Assembly (NCBI GenBank): GCA_963070105.1
Contig: OY718803.1
Coordinates: forward strand, 3,578,507-3,642,506
DNA from: Litomosoides sigmodontis
Lineage: Eukaryota > Nematoda > Chromadorea > Rhabditida > Onchocercidae
Direction: 5' to 3'
DNA length: 64,000 bases
In this document: piece after piece, positions 1-23,744 of the stretch
Numbering within the stretch: position 1 is the first letter of the stretch
How the letters are laid out: every line of letters begins with the position of its first letter
Made by a program: the position numbers and the translations under genes
Notes under the pieces: generated by a model
What the model saw: only the letters and a program-made list of their open reading frames with translations
Databases searched by the model: none
What the model was told of the DNA's origin: nothing

Positions 1-1172
1 TTTATTTTTCTCATTTAATAAGCAATATTAAATTACCAGAAGTAACTTACGTAACGGAGATACCTGAATGCTTTTATTTGCTAAAAACCTACGAACCATT
101 GTTGCCAACCGTTGAGTAGCAACCGTCGTAAGGTGCGATATAAATGTAGTTGGAATCGGATTGCGTTTTAGGAACGAATTGCACGCACGTTAGTAGCCGA
201 TACTCTTGAAACGCATCCATGATTATCTGCTTGCTGGAAGATGAAAACTGCACGTGTCAGGAAAGAGGAAATGGAATTAGCGGCGCGGCAAAAGGGTTGC
301 AGACCTGATATTGTCATATTCCGGCGAGATGACGTATGGCACTCGTGCATTCGGCCACAACAATGTTTTTTGTCTTACGGCATTGCGCACTTGCACTTCG
401 CTAACTTTAACCTTAGAGCCATTCCCACTTTTACGGCCATCAACTTGTCTAGTGATCGACTCATTACGGTTAAATACAATATAGCTATTGTTGGTGAGTA
501 CTGTAAAAGGAGTTGTTGAATTGAATACGATAGCTGTAATTCAATGAATGCTACAAGTGGAAAATTCGGTAACCGATATCGCCCTCGAAAAGATCTTCAC
601 GAAACAGTTCAACTGCGTCGTCGCCGTCATCGTATTCGCTGTCTGATAGCTGCACCGATTGTTCATCTTCCGTCTGAATTGCGTCTGACGCAAATGTTCT
701 GTTCAATTTCGCCTAAACAATTTCACATGTTTACATAATTTAGTTAAATTCGAATGCGTCATATTTCGTGTTTTGTGTTTCTCTGTGCATATTTCATCGC
801 TAATTTTTTTTATAGGAAAAATTATTTCGTGAATTGCAATGGATGCGTCTCCAAATGAACTCAGTTGAACAATAAAAAAGGAAGTTATATGATATGAGCA
901 AATAGATGAAAGGGTCCGACATAAGTGACGTAATTCCTTCCAATAAGCAATTCAAAATTCGCTGTTAAACACAACGTATGTTTACCAGTGCTTAAACACA
1001 TGCTTCATTTGAATAACTCTCAATCTTTTAATAATTTATATTCAATGATACATTTACTATCTCACTTTTATTGATATTTATGGTTAGAGAATTTTAATTT
1101 TAAAATTATTTTTCTAGAATAATTGAATTTGTGCAGTTTCTGATTTGGCAAGAGAGGAAAATTATCCGTTTT
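1..1172. repeat. Direct repeat copy 1 (partial astacin locus)
   Basis: This segment matches 14457-15628 at a constant offset of 14,456 wherever I compared it, and the translated products of both copies are the same. The right edge is sharp: the copies agree through the T run ending at 1172/15628 and then diverge completely. The left edge is the start of the window, so the repeat may extend further left. At its right edge the sequence passes directly into the inverted smg-2 copy. Confidence 0.95.
97..698 (-). pseudogene. Partial duplicate of the astacin gene (exons 3-5 only)
   Basis: This is an exact second copy of three internal exons of the astacin protease at 12560-16120. Exon 3 is at 574-698 (acidic prodomain), exon 4 at 305-500 (end of the prodomain and the WPNARVPY start of the catalytic domain), and exon 5 at 97-233 (up to the GCYS region). 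The signal-peptide exon and small exon 2 are absent because the segment is cut at 1172 and replaced by the smg-2 3' flank. The zinc-site exon would lie left of position 1, so whether the copy continues there is unknown. As it stands it has no start exon and no secretion signal, so it is unlikely to make a working enzyme unless a new 5' exon has been recruited. No internal stops are visible in the exons, which fits a very recent duplication. Confidence 0.85.
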
Positions 1173-2654
1173 AAATATTCATAATTAAGCATACGTCTGC
1201 ACTAAAGCTTATTACATCTTCTTGCATTGAAATTAGAATTTCATTTATTCTACACCCATGTTAATATTCACTTGAATTCAACGAATCATGGGATATTTTC
1301 CAACTGATTAGCTCCACTGAAGCTAAAAAACTTGAATATCTCAACGTATTGATTAAATAACGATAATACTGGTTGACGACGAACAGTACTCAGCAAACTC
1401 GGAACTACCTTAACAGTGATTGAGGAATACATAATCACCCCCTGAGCGTTTCTCTAAATACGACAAAAGATTCGAAACCGTGTATTATAATTGCCGAGAG
1501 CGACGTAGATACAAGTATTAATGTTCACCTATGCAAGATAAAATCAGAACTGAGAATATACTCCTTCGAACTGTCGAAGGAGATCCTTCTATATGTTTGA
1601 AGTAATCCGCACTGACAGTCATACAAAATATTGTACCTTGAAATACGACTCCATTTTATTCAAAAGAAACAAGATTTTCCGAATAATCCATGGTATCAAA
1701 GAAACAAAGATTAAAAAAAAATTGTACGGCAGAAGCTACTATAGATTAATATGGTTTGCTATACTATAAATGTGAATTTCTTAGCTCTAATTTATAAGAG
1801 TAAAATAAATTTCTAAAAGGGATAAATAAAGCACAATCTTTTTAAAAGTAATATCAAAACCTTCAATTTCATAAAGGCCTTGAAAAATTATTAAGTTTTC
1901 CTACAGAAATTTTTAACCTGAATGAAAACATAAGAGTGATAATAAATTGTTAACGATATTACTAAAAATCAGCTGTGATACGGAGGACCTTCTTCAAATA
2001 ATATTACCATACAGTAAACTCATGGAATTCCAATAAACTACTAAGATATAAACTAAAAATGGAATTCCTTGAAATATAAATACAACTGTTTCAATATAAA
2101 ACATGATTACGATTAAGGTTTAGCCAGTGGTTTTTCCATTACAAACCCTACATGTATTATAAATATCATCATACCATCTAAGCATTTATGATTTACGACG
2201 AGTATTGATGTCCATTACAAATAGCTTGAAGTAACCTTGCATCTAAACTGCCTTCGAAGAATGAACCCCGTACCCACCATCAACACAAAATACATCAAAC
2301 GCACAATATCTACCATAAACATCAGCAAACGAATAAATGATCGCATACAACTGATTTCAGCAAAAAGCCGTCATTATTGAGAAAAGCATATCTTTCATAT
2401 AACTGACTCACAGAAGAAAATTTCCAACGATGAAAAGAAAAACTGTATTTCCAGCTTTAAGCAATTCATTCCAAAATCCCTCCTCGAACGACTCGATATT
2501 AGTAGTGATTAACCAAATACTGCCTTGATGGACGTTGGCCCAGTTATTGGGCTGCGCTTCTGCTTTACTGGTTGCTTATCCAGGAAGTCAGCATTTTGGT
2601 GCTCCAAGCATTTAGTGCTCCCGTCCTCAGATAATCACATGCTTCTGCTTTTGC
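1173..2654. other. 3' flank of smg-2 copy A, non-coding
   Basis: The stretch lies between the repeat junction and the smg-2 stop codon and has no supportable gene. It contains a perfect 9-bp stem with a 4-nt loop at 1561-1582. It is identical to 43430-44911 on the other arm. Confidence 0.7.
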
Positions 2655-9361
<6,707 letters not shown>

Positions 9362-9781
9362 GCTGCACAAAATTATCTAGAAAATAATTTCAAATGCAGC
9401 AACAATTTCACCTTATTTTACGTGTTTGAAAAACGAGTTGACATAACTTCCGAAATGATAGTGCATTTGAGGAGGAAATTCACGAGGCGTAAGAAGACGA
9501 AATGAAAGTTATTCAACAACTACAACTACAACGTCCAGAATTGAAAAGGTCACGAAAACAGAGCTAAGTTTCGGAACGATTGATTGGGCAAAGAAGCTCC
9601 TGCACATCCCGTCCGAGACTCCTCAACAAGGTCAACACCATCGGCACTAGCAGATGATGACCTCTGCTTGCGATCACTCGTAAAATTTCAGAAAAAGCGC
9701 GATAAACACCGAGTCATCATCCTCCGCACGCACGCCACGCTTCATCCAACCTGTTGCATATTGCACCACACTTTTACAATG

Positions 9782-12559
9782 AAATTGACATCTTAAAAAA
9801 ATATCAGACAAAAGAAAAATGTTACATTTAAAAAAGAAAACAAATGGATAATTATAGATTGAAAATTTGAAAATTTTCAACTAACACGAATCTTTCCCAA
9901 AATTTTACTTTTAATTTCAAACTATCTCTCTGGAAGTTGTAGACTGTTCCAATGATCACTGTAAATTCTTTTAGGAATGAGCGCTAAAGAGGGAAAGTAA
10001 ATAAGGCAATATGTTAAATTTTAATATATTGCTAATTTTTTAAAATATATTTAAATTTTAAAAGTTATATTTAATCATTTCACTTCTACAATTTACATTA
10101 ACAATTAGATTTTCTAAAATAAAGAAAAGTTACTATAGAATATGAATGAAACAAAAATGAAAGAAGAAAAGAGAGAGAGAGAGAGAGAGAAAAGAAGTGG
10201 TGCTGTAACTGAACAGCGATAAGTAAATAGTTGAAATTGATGTTGAATGATTGACATAATGATTTGAAATTTTGGTTCCGTGTCGCATACACCACAAATT
10301 ATCAAACAGTACAATTGGTGCTTCCTCACTTACAGTAGCTGTTAACTCTCGCACTTACTCTAAAATCACAAAAATAGCAGAAAAACAATCAAATCCAATT
10401 GATCGTAGTAGCTGATTTCAAGTTCAACTGTAAAAAAGAGTTTATCGGAAGATATTGAAATTTCAAGAGAAAGAGAAAGAGAGAGAGAGAGAGAAAGAGA
10501 GAGAGGAAGTGAAAATGTTTGAAGATACCGATTTGTTAAGCTATCACAATTAATTTTGAAAATTGGTCATCTATTGTAATTACACTTTTTGCTCGTTCAT
10601 CGAGTACTAAATTTACTACAAAAAATGACTTTACTACATTTAATTGGTGCGCCTACTTGATCCGATCAAAAACCATATTTTATCTTAAATTAATTAACCG
10701 AAAAGACAATAATTTGGCGGTGAAAGAGGAGGAAATGAATTAGCATTTCGAGGAGGCAATACGTATGCAGATGGTTGGTTGGTTGCTTGGTCGGTCGGCT
10801 CAATTTAAAACAATTTTTGAAACTGAAGTTAATCGCTGATTGAAATCATTCTGTAATTTTGAAGAACTTACATTCACATGCAATCGAGTAACTACATTAT
10901 TTAAGTAAGTCGTTTTTATCAGTTAAATGAAGAAAACCATCTGCTAAATTACGTACGAAGAAGCACACAAGAGAAGCACAATAGGAATGAAAATGAAATG
11001 TATTGTCGCATATCCTTTGAAGCATGATAGAACATTGTTCTCTTTGGAAAAAAAATTTAAAACAATGAAACAAAGATTGATCGAGGATGATGAAAAAGGA
11101 TTGGAGAATCTCGTCGATCAACATAGCTGTTGCAAGCACTGATATCGAGGCAAATTACATTCCCTCTCTTTCTTTCTCTCTCTCCCTCTCCCTCTTTTTT
11201 TTTTTTTTTTTTGTTATCACTTCGGAAGACCGATGAAATGAATGGAACAAACGAGGATGGGGCGAGAAAAATTTTGTGTGAAATGTGAAATGTAAATTGC
11301 TCACAAAATAATTCGGCAAATTTTCAAAGTGAAAAAAAAATTTCATTTAAGCAGCGAAATATTAGAGAAATCAGCGCCTATCACAGACGATGGACCAATG
11401 AGCGAAGGGAAAAAAGAAAGGAAATGTTTGGAAAGGAATAAATTAATTTGGAGAAAAAAGTGAAAAATATTCAGGATGTTATTTGTTTGAAGTATTTTTT
11501 CTTGTCTTTTAGCCTCTGAGATGTCCCAAAGATTTCCTAACATTCCTTCAACTCTTTTTTTTTAATGCAACAATGATGATTGGAAGTAATATGAATGAGG
11601 AAAATTAAAATATTAAAATGAGCCAACCCCTCTGCTTCATGCATCGCGCAAAATGAAGTAGCCTTAAGGCTTAGCCCACAAATTGCCCACTTCTTTCCAT
11701 CAATTATTCTCACCACTCAACTCGTTTATCACAAAATTTAAGTATTTCCAGTGTTGCTCCATTCAATCCCTTTCCTTACTTCTTGCTCATTGCTCATAGA
11801 ACAGTAATAGCAATAATTAATAAGTAATAATAAGAATTACTAATAGTCGTAGTTAATGATAGTAGTAACTAATTAATAATAATAGTGCAATATTTAATAC
11901 AAGCTAATAAAGGAGAGAATTAAGTTCTTGCATTTTTAACTGCTTCTCTCAATTGTCAACCATCGATAATGGAAGGCATAAATTTCATTAAATAATTAGC
12001 CTGTAACGTGAAAGTGCAGTAAATTGATTTTACCCAACAATTGCACAATTACCAAAGGTACGCAGAAGTTTTAATCGTAAAAATGAAAATTGTTAAAAGT
12101 AAGTAATTAAGCAGGAAATTTTTTTAGCACATAAATCATTTATTTAATTATATGAAGAAAGATTTTTTAATTGCATGAGACTTGCGGGAGGCGTCGAACT
12201 GGCATGAACATGAAATGAATGGATCAAGCGACCATTGCAGTTTTGCAGTAGACAATTATCACATCACTCATTTTAAAATGCAATGTCCATTTAAAGTACT
12301 TTTTAAAGAGAATTTAAAAATATGAGTCATCTCACTGTAATGAATTCTGGCATTTCAGCAAAGGAACTATGCTTTCTGTCATTTCCATTACAAAAATTAC
12401 AAAAAATTTTACGAAATGGCATTTCATTTAATTTACATCAGAAGCATTTGAATTTGAATTTATCTATCTTTTTCCAACGCCCCCGCAACGATTGTTTTCT
12501 TTTATCAAAAATTTGCAAAAAATTGAAAGAATGAGGGCATTCGAGAGCTTTCACTTCAC
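9782..12559. other. Non-coding region with purine/pyrimidine microsatellites
   Basis: I see no supportable gene. The region holds (GA)n tracts at 10171-10190 and 10467-10505, a CT-rich tract running into poly-T at 11161-11212, a cluster of TAATA-like simple sequence around 11805-11910, and a GGTTGG-rich patch near 10773-10800. Open frames here are short and lack splice-site or family support. The left end is the breakpoint of the inverted repeat. Confidence 0.6.
10467..10505. repeat. (GA)n microsatellite
   Basis: An imperfect GA/GAAA tract of about 39 bp. A shorter pure GA tract lies at 10171-10190. Confidence 0.85.
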
Positions 12560-16120
<3,561 letters not shown>

Positions 16121-17978
16121 CACTTCGATTGATTACAAAGGAGACGATTTCACGAATTATATTCCTTCTTTTCCAAGTAATAGCAGTGTTTCAAATATGC
16201 AAGAAAATAATTATATTAGGCGGTAATTGGAAGGAAATTGCGCTGAACGGATGAGTTGACGAGGTAGGAGGAGATGAGGAATCAATCTCTCAATTGCGTT
16301 CCAAGCAAGTTCCAGCGAATGTTAGAAATTCGAACGTAGAAGGAAGAGGTTAGATCAGTTCGTTTTGAATAAGTTTGATAATTTAAAATTTAGCACTTTT
16401 TCGACTCACGAAGAAGTGGCAGATGGACTGACAGACAAGAAATGGTTGCAATTCAGTTTATCCACAAACAATAACTTCACATGAACTGAGCTAGTTTTAA
16501 TTGGTAAACAAAAATAATTAATGCTAATCGTTCTATGCAAATAAGGCATCGTAATTCAGAGGATTAACAGAGCACAACTGTATGAATGGTTTATTTTACA
16601 GTGGAAATTCAACAATCGACCAGCTCATCAGTAAATGATATGTGATTATTTCACTTCATCCTCACAATGGGAGTAGTTATTTTAAATCATCAGCTATCCT
16701 CATTATTATTATTTACTAATATTGTTACTCATTATTATTCATTACTTATTAATTATTATTTATCACTAATTATTAATCACTTAAATAATATAATAATACT
16801 ATTAAATTAATTAATAGATTCTGTTTATGACGCTGTTACTTTAAAGAGGTCATTGAGCGATAAGATAAATTAATAAATTATTTCAGCTAATATTTTTGTT
16901 CAAAAAAATTCTTCCAAAGTACCAAACACTTCCACAACTGTCTACTACTTTTAAAATTGCAAAAATTATAAAATGGTGTTTTTCAAAAAAGAAAGAAAAT
17001 CAATAATATTATTTAACTTTTAACGCATTTTATAAGCTTCCATTGTCGGGCAGGAATTAAGAATTGAAATGACTTTAAAGGCTTGGAAATTTTTTAGTTT
17101 TAAATGAGCAAATGAAAAATTATTCAGTTTCAAACTTTTTCCCATATTTAAAAAGTCTGAAAATTAAGGGAGGAAAAAAAGGGAAATTTTTGTAATATGA
17201 AAATTAAGCTTTGTTAGCAACGCAAAGTAAATTTAATTTCATTAACGTTTAATACCAAAAAAAAGCACTGCACAAATAACGAATTTAGCGGAAATCGTTC
17301 AGATGTTCACAAGCAGTGAACAATATGGAGCGATTGCTTCTCATCGGCAATCCTTTGAGTGTCCTTTTTTTTGTTGAAACAAACAACGAAAATTTGAATT
17401 TTGAATAAAATATTTCAAATTTCCGATCTAATTTGGTCACTGTTTCTTTCACTTTTTTGGCATTTGAAATTGAAATTTTAAGTTAAATTCAATTGCAAAA
17501 TTTGTTTGATTAATTTTATTGGATGTTTTCTCATTCATTGTGCAGACCTGAATATAACTAACTGATAAGTCTGAGCAGTTGTCATGTATTTGTTCATTCT
17601 TTTTTTTGTTAGATTTCATGAAGTGTAGGAGAAATTGGCCAAATAATTGATGGACAAGAAAGATAAGAAATGGGCCAATTAATGAGTGACCAAGAGGATG
17701 ATGTCCTACAAGGCTGATCGTCAGAAAACGCCACTCTCTTCCATCAGCAAGCGTTCATTCAGCCAAAAACTTTGAATTCTCAGAGAAGAAATAACAAAGG
17801 AACATATGATGTTACCTTTCGCTCCTTCACTTTCTCTCTTTCTCTTCTCGTGCAACTTCGAGGGAGAGAGAGAGAGAGAGAGTTAAGCCAAGACTTGGCG
17901 CATTCCCATCCAGTCTTATCCTCTTATTCCATTCATCTGTTGCTTGCGCTGTTTGTCGTTGTTGCCGATAGCTTTGCG
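16121..17978. other. Divergent intergenic region, astacin / tetraspanin
   Basis: This stretch separates the starts of two divergently transcribed genes and should hold both promoters. It contains AT-rich simple sequence (16690-16830) and a GA tract at 17862-17882, about 100 bp upstream of the tetraspanin ATG. The tetraspanin frame is open upstream to about 17772, but that extension reads through the GA repeat and is not family-like, so I did not include it. No other gene is visible. Confidence 0.6.
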
Positions 17979-20223
17979 ATGGCACGATCACCGCCCGATA
18001 GCGGCTGCTTTTGGACCTTACGAAGCATCGTTTTCCTTCTCAACTTGTTCCTTTGGGTAAGTGCACTTTTCAACTTCTTCTTCCCTTTTAATTTCATTCA
18101 CTTCTTATCGAACAAAAATTTCCAAACAGAACAATCATATATTGAGAAGGACGGACTTTTTAAAAAATCTTTGTTAAGGAAATTTTGGCATAAGAGAGAT
18201 GGGCAATGGGAAGGCAGCTAATCTTATTGCTAACTTATCATACGTAGTCCGTGATTAATTTATCGATTGATCGTACTTTTAAAATTACCGTTTTACATTT
18301 AAGAAGTGGGAAAAAAATAATTGAACAAAAACAATCGAACAGCGCAAGAAAAAAGAAAGAAAATAGATCTTGAAATCAGTGGGTGATTTTCCCTAGCAGA
18401 AACTAGCAGTTCGACAATCTAACAAGAATTATGTGCTAATTAAAATAGCAATTTGCCTGACAGCTTACCTTGGCTACTAATTCGGCACCCACTCACTACT
18501 CCATCATCTCATTTCATTCACTTGTGAAAGTGAAAGTGGAGAGCGGGGAAGTGTGAAGTGAAGAGGCGCAGTGTGACCTGAGGTTTCAGACCGTCGTCTC
18601 AGTGTGATTTCAGCTCTCGGGCTTATTCATACTGATATTGGGCCTATGGCTTTTGCTGGATCGTTCGGTTAAGGATGTGCTCAGTGCAAATAGCTCTGCG
18701 CATTTCCCACTGATATGTCACCTGCTGATTGCCACAGGTGTGCTGATGGCTCTGATCGGTGGCTTAGGTTGCTGCGGCGCGTGGCATCTGAACCAAGTGA
18801 TGTTGGTCGGCGTAAGTTCACTCTTCACTTACTACCTTTTTCTTTCCTCTCAGCACTTTCACAACGAGTGAAAGGCCTCTAATTAGTATGATTATAATTA
18901 TCACTTCTCACGGTTGCCAAATACATTTCACAGTTCTTCATTGTCCTTCTATTGGTATTTTGCTTACAACTGGCCGCTGCGGTACTGGCCTACAGCCAAC
19001 AAGAGTTTATCAGGCTCTACATCGACCAATCAATGTATCACATTGTGCAGGAACTGTATGCTACCCAACCAGCTTACAGGGAACTGTATGATAATATGCA
19101 AAGCGAGGTAAGCTATGTATGCCTTTTGAAGTTTTTGAATAAAACACAATAATATTATTCATAGAGAAAGTTTATAGCAATTAAAAATGCAATGTGTTGT
19201 GTAAGTTGACTTTTAAATTTTAAGCTTTCGAGTGAAAATGTTGCGAACAGAATTTTAGTCAAATTCCAACAGAGAATGTTATCATGTTATCAATGTTTCT
19301 ACAACACAAATGAGCGCTTAAGTTTAGACTTAGCTAACTAAATTTGCTGAAATTCCTAATGGGACAAAACTTGAAATCAATTGATTATGTTAGACTAAAA
19401 AAACGTTATACATTAGTTTCTTATAGATTGAATTTTGATCTTTTGAGTGTTGTTATTTCAGTTTCAATGTTGTGGTGTTAGAGGATATCGAGATTGGCTA
19501 TACTCGTCATGGGGACGCGATATTCCTGGGAAAATTGAGCTCGGAATAGGTGACCAGTTCGTTCTCTTTTCTTCTTCCAATTTCTCTCATATATATTTCA
19601 TCTCTAACTAATTGATCAGCTTCATTACAGGTCATTCAGATATTGGCAAAGTACCGCAGTCATGTTGCAATGAACAAGGTATGCGTGATTATCCCATTGA
19701 TTGCGGCTTAACTTTTGACAAATTGGAACTTTGGACCTATGAGCCTTTCATTCACTCAAAGGTTAGTGGAATGAATTCTTTGTAGGTAATGCAATGAAGA
19801 CGATGATTTTATAATTATGTGAGAAAATTCATAAAACTATCATTGCTTACTTGTTGTTTATTTTACTTAATTTTAGGGTTGTGGTGAAGCTATTTATGAT
19901 GCAGCTAACAGTCACCTGGAAACTGTAATTATTGTTTGTGTCATTATGGGTGTTACTGAGGTATTTATTTCCTATTATAACTGAAACGAAGAAGAATCCA
20001 ATCAAATCAGTACAATGAATTAGATGAATAATTTTCAATCAGTTAAATTTGAATTTCCTTTTTTTCACTGCTCCTTCACATCTTCGTGTTTGTTTGTAAT
20101 CTCTCAGCACTGAAATAGGAACTAAAGTTGATAATCATTTTCTTTCAGTTACTGGGTATGTTCCTAACAATGCTCTTGTGCTGTTGGCAAAACGCTGAAG
20201 AAAGTCGAAAAGCAAGCTTCTAG
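17979..20223 (+). CDS. Tetraspanin
   Basis: Seven exons (17979-18056, 18614-18811, 18934-19107, 19462-19549, 19631-19761, 19877-19960, 20149-20223) join in phase to about 275 residues. Four hydrophobic segments fit the tetraspanin topology: SIVFLLNLFLW continuing into SGLFILILGLWLLL, then GVLMALIGGLGCCGAW, then FFIVLLLVFCLQLAAAVLA, and a final VIIVCVIMGVTELLGMFLTM. The large extracellular loop carries the family CCG motif (FQCCGVRG), a second CC pair (SCCN), and the further cysteines in DCG and GCG, for six in all. Juxtamembrane cysteines (GCC, LCCW) could be palmitoylated. Tetraspanins organise membrane microdomains and partner proteins at the cell surface; the partner here cannot be told. 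The ATG at 17979 was chosen because it gives a short cytosolic N-terminus before the first membrane segment. Confidence 0.93.
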
Positions 20224-23068
<2,845 letters not shown>

Positions 23069-23744
23069 CATGTGATTATCAAATGGACATATGAAGATGT
23101 AGCGGTTTTCAAGAGCCCTACGCTTGTGTTTATTTTGTTTAATTTTTCTTCGAAATTACGTGTACTGTCAAATTTAAATTGTGGTGCGTAGGATTGTTCA
23201 TATCATTTTTCTCCACATCCTTGTACTGCTTTTTTACTGCATTCTGTCCAACTGGCATTCTTGTGAAGCTTTATGAGCTAGTACACTGTAATGTAAATTT
23301 TTATAAATTTATAAATTTATGGAAAATTCAAGGTGTAATTCATGACAGAGTTGTTGAAACAGCATTTAGTTCCGAGTCATTATTTTATTCTGTTTTTAAC
23401 GGAAAAGTTGCTGCACATGCATTTTGTAATAGCCATGAGTGCCGTGAATTTTGGATGATTTTTACAAACAGTGAACTTTTACAAAATAGCACAGATCGAA
23501 ATAGCATGATATATACATAAGCACTTATAATATTAATGAATTACAAACGTTTACAAAAAAAAGAAATAATAGACTAATTCAATATCATAGCAAATATATG
23601 CACTAAATGGAATTGTTCGGATGGGCACGTTTTGCGCGAGGTGTAGGGGATCAGGGATCTGGCTTTCATGTCATGAGAAATGTTCAAGTATTCAAGGTGA
23701 TGAGTATTATAAACCTAATTGCAGTCTTAGTACAGAACAATGAT
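23069..23744. other. NEDD8-Sp factor convergent intergenic region
   Basis: This is the shared 3' region of two convergent genes. Its right part (about 23605-23744, read on the minus strand) contains scattered matches to the third Sp zinc finger but no open frame for it. No other gene is supported. Confidence 0.5.

Noticed and set aside
9782..12559. Possible mobile element between the left arm and the astacin gene
   Set aside because: I found no terminal inverted repeats, target-site duplication, transposase or reverse-transcriptase motifs here or at the repeat boundaries.
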